The notes under the pieces: generated by a model | Told to the model about the DNA's origin: nothing | The model's input: the letters and a program-made list of their open reading frames with translations, nothing else | Database searches by the model: none | Made by a program: the position numbers and the translations under genes | Source of the DNA: JAGQOZ01 sp041399205 | Lineage (GTDB): Bacteria; Planctomycetota; Planctomycetia; Pirellulales; Pirellulaceae | Length of the DNA stretch: 64,000 nt | Reading direction: 5' to 3' | Assembly: GCA_041399205.1 (NCBI GenBank) | Contig: JAWKTK010000003.1 | Coordinates: forward strand, 310,001 to 374,000 | Part shown: in pieces, positions 57,738 to 64,000 of the stretch | Position numbering within the stretch: position 1 is the stretch's first letter | Layout: each line of letters begins with the position of its first letter

Positions 57738-58158
57738 TGTCTGCTTCCGTCTGAGTGTCTGGAGGACCAATCCAAGCAAACGGATTGTGCGCCACTTCCC
57801 ACAGATAGCCGTCAGGATCTTGGAAGTATCCCGAATAGCCTCCCCAAAAAACTTTCTGACCCGGCTTTGTCAGTTTAGCGCCGCATGACACGGCATGTTT
57901 CAAAACAGCGTCGACTTCTTCTGGCGACGACACATTGTGTGCCAGCGCGAAGCCAGGAAAACCGCTGCTTGCGGCGGCAACCTGAGCGTCTTCCGCTAAC
58001 GCCTCTTTTCCGTAAAGGCCCAGCCAAGTGCCATTGAGCGAAAAGAACGCGACGTTTTCTTCGTCGCCAAAACGTGGAAACCCGAGCGCCGTATAAAAGC
58101 GAATCGATGCGGACAGATCTTGAACGCCTAGCGTGATCATGCTGATTCGAGGTTGCAT
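57730..58158 (-). CDS. VOC (glyoxalase/bleomycin resistance-like) family protein
   Basis: A 142-residue single VOC-fold protein: ISMITLGVQDLSASIRFYTALGF at the start and GGYSGYFQDPDGYLWEVAHNP near the end, the latter with the metal-ligand Glu of the family. Related proteins include lactoylglutathione lyase-like enzymes and resistance proteins; the substrate is not evident. It overlaps the start of the propeller gene by 8 bases, so both share a transcript. Confidence 0.88.
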   Translation of the reverse strand: MQPRISMITLGVQDLSASIRFYTALGFPRFGDEENVAFFSLNGTWLGLYGKEALAEDAQVAAASSGFPGFALAHNVSSPEEVDAVLKHAVSCGAKLTKPGQKVFWGGYSGYFQDPDGYLWEVAHNPFAWIGPPDTQTEADNE

Positions 58159-58511
58159 GCTAATGAACTCCTGGCGAATAGGTTTGCTTCGGCCCTTCGC
58201 GCCGGTATTTGTTTGTTACAACGAGCAACGCGCCGTGCGATGACGATCGTAACCAATTGCGGCGGCTGAACAAGAACGAGGCGCCAAGTGGAGCAGGTAC
58301 TTCGCAAGAGGGGTGCAACTTGAGGGATAACGGTGTCTGGTCGATATTTTCCTGACGGTCAACTGACCGTAAGTGATTGCTGTCAAATGAGTTGCGATAT
58401 TTGTTCAAGTTGGTCGTTTTCGAATGGGATGATTGGAGTACTATATTTGGAGATATCAGTGTTCATTCACAGGAGGAAAGACAGCGGTCTGCCATTCAGA
58501 TCGCAATTCGA
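58159..58511. other. Intergenic region between divergent VOC and phoH genes
   Basis: A 353-base control region. ACGGTCA-AC-TGACCGT (58355-58370) is a 7-2-7 dyad suited to a regulator. A very strong AGGAGG (58471-58476) lies 35 bases before the chosen phoH ATG, too far to serve it, with no ATG/GTG/TTG start at the right distance in the phoH frame. No gene was recognised. Confidence 0.45.
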
Positions 58512-59459
58512 ATGACTGAGTCGATCATAACGTCGGTCGATGTAAAAACGCTTCTATCCCTATTTGGCACCTGCGACCAGAATGTGCGCCGGCTGCGCGA
58601 AGCGTTTCAGGTGGACATCACGCATCGAGATGGCAAAATTCGGATCTCCGGGGACGATTCGGCGGTTGTGAAGGCGACCAAGGCGGTAGAGCAATTGCGC
58701 TCGATCCTAAATCAACACGGTCGATTGACCGACTCGGATGTTGCTTCGGTGCTGCCGGGCAATCCGCAATTGGACCAAAAGTCGAACAAACCGATTACGG
58801 TCCTATCCAGCGGCAAGGAAGTTCGTCCCAGAACGGAAGGGCAAGCCAAGTACATCAAGGCCATTCGCGAAAATGATTTGACGTTCGCCGTAGGTCCTGC
58901 TGGAACGGGAAAAACGTATTTGGCGGTGGCGATGGCGGTTCGCGCCTTGAAGGACGAACAGATCCGCAAGATTGTGTTGGTTCGCCCCGCGGTGGAAGCG
59001 GGCGAAAGTTTGGGATTCTTGCCGGGCGACCTACAAGCCAAAATCAATCCGTATTTGCGTCCGTTGTTGGATGCGTTGTACGAAATGATTGACTACGACC
59101 AAATCAAACGCTTAATGGAACGCGACCTGATCGAAGTGGCTCCGTTGGCCTACATGCGAGGTCGCACGTTGAACGACGCGTTCATCATTTTGGATGAAGC
59201 ACAAAACACGACCGTTGCCCAGATGAAAATGTTTCTGACTCGGATGGGATCCGGTTCCAAGATAGTTGTAGCGGGAGATGAAACCCAAGTGGATCTCCCC
59301 AAGGCCATGACCAGCGGATTGTCGGATGCGCTGCGACGTCTGCGAAAAATCAAGGGCGTGGCGGAAGTTCGCTTGACGGGCAAAGACATTGTCCGTCACG
59401 CGTTGGTCATGAAAATTGTCAAAGCGTATGAAGAAGGAACGTCCGAACGCGGCTCTTAG
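58512..59459 (+). CDS. phoH: PhoH family ATPase with N-terminal KH-like domain
   Basis: A 315-residue protein (PhoL/YbeZ type). The N-terminal 85 residues resemble a KH-like RNA-binding domain (FQVDITHRDGKIRISGD). The PhoH ATPase has LTFAVGPAGTGKTYLAVAMA (Walker A), KIVLVRPAVEAGESLGFLPG, LAYMRGRTLNDAFIILDEAQ (Walker B) and SKIVVAGDETQVDLPKAM. The order phoH - 7TM-HD - ybeY - corC is a widely conserved bacterial operon, and PhoH and YbeY are linked in RNA and ribosome quality control. Start ATG at 58512 is chosen by homology; the frame is open upstream. Confidence 0.93.
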   Translation: MTESIITSVDVKTLLSLFGTCDQNVRRLREAFQVDITHRDGKIRISGDDSAVVKATKAVEQLRSILNQHGRLTDSDVASVLPGNPQLDQKSNKPITVLSSGKEVRPRTEGQAKYIKAIRENDLTFAVGPAGTGKTYLAVAMAVRALKDEQIRKIVLVRPAVEAGESLGFLPGDLQAKINPYLRPLLDALYEMIDYDQIKRLMERDLIEVAPLAYMRGRTLNDAFIILDEAQNTTVAQMKMFLTRMGSGSKIVVAGDETQVDLPKAMTSGLSDALRRLRKIKGVAEVRLTGKDIVRHALVMKIVKAYEEGTSERGS

Positions 59460-59481
59460 CCAGCAGTTCGCGTTTAAGATC

Positions 59482-61822
59482 ATGGCTTCTGGACATTCAA
59501 AACGAAAACGAACCGATCGAGTCAGTTTGAAGTTGCCGCCAGGCACTTTTGGAAAGCTGGTGGGAAAGGTTCGCAGCGTCGAAACACTCTTGCGAATTGG
59601 CCTCTGCCTGTTGGCCGCCATTGTCTTATGGCTAGTCACGGGACTGTGGTATCCGCCGTTCCCCTATCGCGCCGGCGATATTCCTCAGCGGAACATCGTC
59701 GCACGAGTTTCCTTTGAAACCAAGGATGAAGCCGGTACGCTCCAGTCGCTGCAAGCGGCCAAGGGCCGAGTAGATGCAGTGTACGCGCACGACCGTCAAT
59801 TATTGATGGATAAGCGGCGACAATTACGAGACAAAATCTTCCAGGTCCTGCAGGCCCAAGATCTGGATGACCTTGATCCCAAGCTGTGGGCCGAATTCAG
59901 CTCGGAACCGCAACCGGAACAAGAAACGGCCGAATTGGTAAACCAAACGGTGTACCAAACCATGACCGCGACTGGTGGTGGTGCGAACCCCATTCCCGTT
60001 TCCCTACCTACAGCCCTGATCAGTCGCTACGGCGAATTTGACCAGTTTCGACAAGCGTTGGCCGACGACGTGGAACTCAAGACGTTTGACACGTCCTTGC
60101 AACGTTGCATGGTCGATATTGATCGACATGGTTTGCTGGATCGTTTGCGACATCAAATTGGCGAAGACGGAAACTCTATCCGCATCAGTGTCTATGCTGT
60201 TGGTACGCCGGAATTGGCGCAATCCTTTGACGCCGATTCGCTGCGTTTGATTCAAGCCAAACGGAGCTTAGCCGAATCGATTCGCAAAGAATTTCCGTCC
60301 ACCGTGTTGGCGGAAAGCGTGGTGCGTTGGCTGGATCGCAACCTGGAAAAGACGCTGACGTTCGACCCTCAGTTAACTCGGCAAAAGCAAGACGCCATCC
60401 GGAGGTCAGACCTCGCACTGATCCAACTCAAAGTGGCGAATCCGTCTTGGCGCAAACCGGCCAACCATTGGACAACAAGCTGACACTGCTTCGCGAAGAA
60501 CACAACGCGTATATCGATCATCTATCCAGCATGCGGTTGCTGTATTTTTCTTGTGTAAACTCGGCATGTACGCCGCGTTGTATGTCCTGTGTGGTGTGTA
60601 TATTTACTATCGGCGACGCGCCGTACTGCAAGATCTGACCGGATTGTCGCGACTCATCTTGCTGGTCACCGTCACCGTTGCTGCCACTTGGTTTTCACTG
60701 AAGACGCGGTTTGAACTGGTGCCGCTACTGCTGTTTGCCATGACGGCCGTGATTGTCTACCAGCAAGAGATCGCGTTGTTATTATCGGCGTCAGTGGCGT
60801 TGGTAGCCGTGCTTTCCGGAGGCCTGGGAATTCTGGAATTGGTCACGCTGTCAGCCGCCATGTCCGTGGTGGTGTTGATGATTCGTCATATTCGCACCAG
60901 AACCAAACTGATTTATGTTGGCTTGTGGACGGCGGCTGCCGTTATTTCGACCACCATCGGCGTTGGCACGTTTCTGGGGCGCAATCCTAGCTTCATCCTG
61001 TTGCAAGAAGCCGCATGGTATGCCGCTTGTGCCGTCGGTGCGGGCGTCTTAATGACGGGCCTGCTGCCCTTTGTGGAAAAGTTCTTTGATGTTCAAACTG
61101 ATCTGAGTCTGCTGGAATTGGGTGACGTGGCACATCCCTTGTTACAAGAATTAGTGCGTCGAGCTCCCGGAACGTACAACCATTCTATTAACGTGGCTTC
61201 GATTGCTCAGGCCGCAGCGGAATCGATTGGGGCGAACGGGTTGTTGGTTCGAGTCGGCGCGTATTTTCATGACATCGGCAAGATGCTCAAGCCGCAGTAC
61301 TTTGTGGAGAATCAATCGGGCGATAATCGTCACGAATCGCTGATGCCGGCCATGAGCACGTTAGTGATCATTGCGCATGTCAAAGACGGAGCCGATTTGG
61401 CTCGGCAACACAATCTGCCCAATACGTTGGTCGATTTCATCTTGCAGCATCACGGCACAACGCTGGTGGAATATTTTTACCACCGAGCCAACGAAAAGCA
61501 GCGAGAATCGGACCCGGATGCGGAACTGGTCGATGAAGGACACTATCGCTATCCCGGTCCCAAGCCGCAAACCAAGGAAGCGGCCGTGTTGATGTTGGCC
61601 GATGCCGTAAAGAGAGTGCCAGTCGTTCGCTGGTTGATCCCGCGCCCGGCTAGAATTGAAAGCCTGGTGGAAGATATGGCCATGAAAAAGCTGATGGATG
61701 GCCAGTTCGACGAATGTGGTCTCACTTTGAAGGAACTGCGAACCATCCAAGATTCGCTGATCAAATCGCTGACGGCGGTCTATCATGGTCGCATCAAATA
61801 CCCAGATCAACAGACGGCATAA
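59482..61822 (+). CDS. 7TM-HD (PgpH-like) cyclic-di-AMP phosphodiesterase family protein, two frameshifts
   Basis: About 780 residues when repaired. An N-terminal helix (LCLLAAIVLWLVTGLWY) and extracytoplasmic 7TMR-HDED domain (DIPQRNIVARVSFETKDEA) are followed by seven membrane helices and a cytosolic HD phosphodiesterase domain: RRAPGTYNHSINVASIAQAA, YFHDIGKMLKPQYF, RHESLMPAMSTL, ILQHHGTTLVEYFYH and VLMLADAVKRV. One G is missing at 60435-60436 (repaired LKVGESVLAQTGQPL) and one T in the run 60545-60549 (repaired LLYFFLCKLGMYAALYVL). Family members such as PgpH hydrolyse c-di-AMP; whether this organism makes it is unknown. Start ATG at 59482, 22 bases after phoH. Confidence 0.88.
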
Positions 61823-61832
61823 TCAATTGAAC

Positions 61833-62327
61833 ATGGACGCGTATCTGATCGAAGTCAACAACCAACAAGTCTCGTTGTCCATCAACGAAGACGCCATCAC
61901 GCTGGCGATTCGCAACATCTTAATCAACGAACAGATTCAACGAGCTCAAATCAGTGTGGCGTTGGTGGATGATCCCACTATGCACGATCTGAATCGTCGC
62001 TACTTGGACCATGATTATCCTACCGACGTGCTGAGCTTTGTGCTGGAACAACAAGGCCAAGCCTATCTAGAAGGTGAAATCATTGTCAGTACCGACACGG
62101 CCATTCGGTGTTGTGCCGAATACCACTGGTCCGCTACGCAAGAACTGTTCTTATACGTGATTCACGGTATGCTCCACTTGGTCGGTTTCGATGATACGGA
62201 AGATTCGCTACGAACCGAAATGCGACAGCGCGAACGCTACTACTTGCAGGCTTTAGACATTGGGCTACCGCCGGAATCCGCAACTGATTCGCAAGACTCG
62301 GAACCCAACGGAGAGCCCCAACTGTGA
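61833..62327 (+). CDS. ybeY: Endoribonuclease YbeY (rRNA maturation)
   Basis: Zinc-dependent RNase involved in 16S rRNA 3'-end maturation and ribosome quality control. The 164-residue protein has NRRYLDHDYPTDVLSFVLEQ, LEGEIIVSTDTA and the zinc region YVIHGMLHLVGFDDTEDSL. The usual H-x3-H-x5-H has Asp in place of the third His. A short Asp/Ser/Glu tail ends the protein. ATG at 61833 is chosen over an upstream ATG at 61785, which overlaps the HD gene. The stop overlaps the next start by 4 bases (GTGA). Confidence 0.92.
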   Translation: MDAYLIEVNNQQVSLSINEDAITLAIRNILINEQIQRAQISVALVDDPTMHDLNRRYLDHDYPTDVLSFVLEQQGQAYLEGEIIVSTDTAIRCCAEYHWSATQELFLYVIHGMLHLVGFDDTEDSLRTEMRQRERYYLQALDIGLPPESATDSQDSEPNGEPQL

Positions 62328-63640
62328 CGACATGGTCCTTAGTATGGCTCTTTCTGGGTGGATCGGTCGCCACGTTCCTTTCGGCCTTGGCAACCAAGTC
62401 GTTTACCGAAATTTCATGGCACGAACTGCACGAATATTGTCATCGGCGGAAACGAGACCTCCTGTTCGACCAAATTCACGACGAATCGGACGATGTGTCG
62501 CTGGCCGCTGACACCCTGCACGCCGTGGGCGTAGGCGTGATGATGCTGGCCGCCATTGGTTTGTATCTGGGCGATAGCTCGATGAGCAAGATCGCCGTTT
62601 GGGATCTGCCCTACGTTGTCGTGATTGCCGCGGCCGTGTTCTTTGTGATCAGCGTCTGGCTGCCTCGAGAAGTCGCCAGGTGGTGGGGCCACATCTATCT
62701 GTTTCACACGTGGCGCATCTGGCGACTCAGTTCGCTAGTCCTGAAGCCGTTGGGATTTTTTTCCTATGTCTTCAATGTCATGTTGGTGCGAATGTCCGGA
62801 CGCAAAGAAGATGATCCGGAAGAAGAAAAGGAAGACCTGGAAGACGAAATTCGTTCGATCGTGACCGAAGGCCATCACGATGGCTTGATGGAAGCGGATG
62901 TTCGCGAAATGATTGAAGGGATTATCGAATTGGACGATGTCGACGTGGCGGACATCATGACACCACTGACCGATATGGATTCGATCGAAGTCAGCCGAAC
63001 TTGGCGAGACATCTTGGATTTTGTGGTCGAATGCGGTCGCACTCGAATTCCCGTCTACGAAAAGGACAAAACCAATATTGTCGGTACGCTGTACGTCAAG
63101 GATTTGCTCAGCATTCTGTCTCACGAACAGCATTCGCCCGTGTCTCTGGAAAGCTTGCTGCGCGAACCCTGGCACATTCCGCTGACGACCAAAGTCGACG
63201 AACTACTGAAACAGTTTCTGCGAGGCAAGAATCATCAGGCGATTGTGATTGATGAATTCGGAAACACGCGAGGCCTAGTGACCATTGAAGATGTGCTGGA
63301 AGAGATTGTCGGCGAAATTGTTGACGAATCTGACAAAGAATCAGAAAGCCCGATTCAACAATTGTCGGAAGTTGAAGCCATCATCCACGCCCGTACGCAC
63401 ATCTACGAAGTGAACGATCTGTTACGACTAGACCTTCCCGATGACGGTGACTTCGACACACTCGGCGGGTTCGTCATCAGCCAACTGGGACACATTCCCA
63501 AAGTTGGCGAAACCGTTCTCTGGCAAAACGTCCAGATTACGGTCACCGCCGCTTCCAAGCGCCGAGTCGAACGACTGCAAGTCATCGTGCTGGACGAAGA
63601 AGCCGTCTCCGATCAAGCGCGAAGTAGCGACGGACGATAG
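62324..63640 (+). CDS. CorC/CNNM (HlyC) family membrane protein with CBS domains
   Basis: A 438-residue protein: N-terminal helices (about 5-25, 70-90, 100-120, 140-160), then an acidic linker (DDPEEEKEDLEDEIRSIV) and the motif HDGLMEADVREMIEGIIELDD. Two CBS repeats follow (VADIMTPLTDMDSIEVSRTW; HQAIVIDEFGNTRGLVTIED), then the CorC_HlyC transporter-associated domain (YEVNDLLRLDLPDDGDFDTLGG). Family members affect magnesium or cobalt handling. The GTG start at 62324 overlaps the ybeY stop (GTGA), so translation is coupled. It is the last gene of the phoH operon. Confidence 0.9.
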   Translation: MTTWSLVWLFLGGSVATFLSALATKSFTEISWHELHEYCHRRKRDLLFDQIHDESDDVSLAADTLHAVGVGVMMLAAIGLYLGDSSMSKIAVWDLPYVVVIAAAVFFVISVWLPREVARWWGHIYLFHTWRIWRLSSLVLKPLGFFSYVFNVMLVRMSGRKEDDPEEEKEDLEDEIRSIVTEGHHDGLMEADVREMIEGIIELDDVDVADIMTPLTDMDSIEVSRTWRDILDFVVECGRTRIPVYEKDKTNIVGTLYVKDLLSILSHEQHSPVSLESLLREPWHIPLTTKVDELLKQFLRGKNHQAIVIDEFGNTRGLVTIEDVLEEIVGEIVDESDKESESPIQQLSEVEAIIHARTHIYEVNDLLRLDLPDDGDFDTLGGFVISQLGHIPKVGETVLWQNVQITVTAASKRRVERLQVIVLDEEAVSDQARSSDGR

Positions 63641-63805
63641 TCTTACGCCACTTCGACTACTTCGCCGCGTCAGAATTCCTTGCCGAGTAACCGCCGAGCG
63701 TCCGCCACAGTTCGACCGCACACGGCCCTTGTCTTCGGACACATGTACGACTACGACGGGGCTCAGCAGGATTTCATTGACGAGCGATAACTCGCTGTTG
63801 ATGGA

Positions 63806-64000
63806 TTATTTCTTGATTTGATCCAGCAATCTTCCCGGTGATCCCATGACGTTGTAGCCGCCGTCCACATGCAAGATTTCTCCCGTAATGCCGTCGGACA
63901 AGTCAGACAGCAGGTAGGCACCGGCGTTGCCGACTTCTTGATGCGTGATGTTTCTGGCCAGCGGAGCCATGTGTTCATACATTTGCAGCATCTCTTCCAC
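63806..64000 (-). CDS. fabI: Enoyl-ACP reductase FabI, C-terminal fragment
   Basis: The last 65 codons of a gene that continues past the right edge. MAPLARNITHQEVGNAGAYL and LSDGITGEILHVDGGYNVMG are the C-terminal parts of NADH-dependent enoyl-[acyl-carrier-protein] reductase I, a short-chain dehydrogenase that completes each cycle of fatty-acid elongation. In most FabI proteins the equivalent motif begins PLRRNVT or PLKRNVT. Convergent with the CorC gene. Confidence 0.9.
   Translation of the reverse strand: MEEMLQMYEHMAPLARNITHQEVGNAGAYLLSDLSDGITGEILHVDGGYNVMGSPGRLLDQIKK

Noticed and set aside
1..64000. tRNA, rRNA or large insertion sequence with terminal inverted repeats
   Set aside because: Reading for T-loop (GGTTCGAATCC-like) and anticodon-stem patterns and for transposase ends gave no convincing candidate; a tRNAscan/Infernal run would be decisive.

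Overview
The window looks like a chromosomal segment of a planctomycete, most likely of the Pirellulaceae/Rhodopirellula type. This rests on the gene content seen here: two PEP-CTERM anchored secreted proteins (one combining a spondin-like domain with dockerin-like repeats), a DUF1501 protein with a twin-arginine-like signal, a formylmethanofuran-tetrahydromethanopterin formyltransferase, a PQQ-propeller protein with inserted EF-hands, a PhyH dioxygenase and a YeiH-type transporter. It also rests on dispersed short repeats of the kind common in these genomes (a CCGCCTTCAGGCGG palindrome, an ACTCGTCACCTCG unit and a 'TAGCCCGAAGCG...' unit). Base composition is moderate (roughly mid-50s % GC by eye). 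No rRNA, tRNA or CRISPR was seen.

Layout. 0-5.8 kb: molybdopterin (MoeA), sugar isomerase-like TIM barrel, Ftr, YeiH transporter. 6-12.7 kb: a transport block with an RND exporter, a TerC protein, a DASS-type transporter and a CPA2 antiporter; the last two are coupled by an ATGA overlap. 13.05-13.75 kb: a compound repeat array. 13.8-27.7 kb: a ribose-type sugar ABC importer whose ATPase (13.8 kb) lies about 10 kb from its permease and binding protein (25-27.7 kb). Between them are a YtrA-YtrB-like regulator/ATPase pair with a leucine-rich-repeat permease, a secreted glycosidase-like protein, a hexose-6-phosphate mutarotase, a PEP-CTERM protein and DUF1501. 27.8-34.9 kb: DMT exporter, PhyH, esterase, SRPBCC, PDZ protein and an FHA-GAF-adenylate cyclase. 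35-41.6 kb: sugar-lactone oxidase with thioredoxin, a REP-associated transposase, two tandem paralogous membrane proteins, an HD protein and PhhB. 42-47.8 kb: spondin/dockerin protein, lysine-methyltransferase-like protein, PIN-PhoH ATPase, TIGR03032 protein, PdxH. 47.8-53.8 kb: a minus-strand group TyrA, PurL, M3 peptidase. 54-58.2 kb: GspF, an RNase HII-like protein, a PQQ propeller, a VOC protein. 58.5-63.6 kb: a plus-strand RNA/envelope operon PhoH, 7TM-HD hydrolase, YbeY, CorC/CNNM. The right edge cuts FabI.

The most important caveat is that eleven recognisable genes are broken by about two dozen single-base insertions or deletions. Many lie in short homopolymers, and conserved protein sequence continues in another frame immediately after each one. 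Because normally conserved genes (tyrA, both the PIN-PhoH and 7TM-HD genes) are hit in the same way as accessory ones, sequencing or assembly error is the simplest explanation, but true gene decay cannot be excluded from sequence alone. Frameshifted genes are given as one feature over the reconstructed span. The more interesting biology is the LRR-bearing ABC permease behind a promoter with an overlapping palindromic operator, the compound repeat array, the transposase/palindrome pairing, the divergent RNase HII-like protein and the tandem membrane paralogues.
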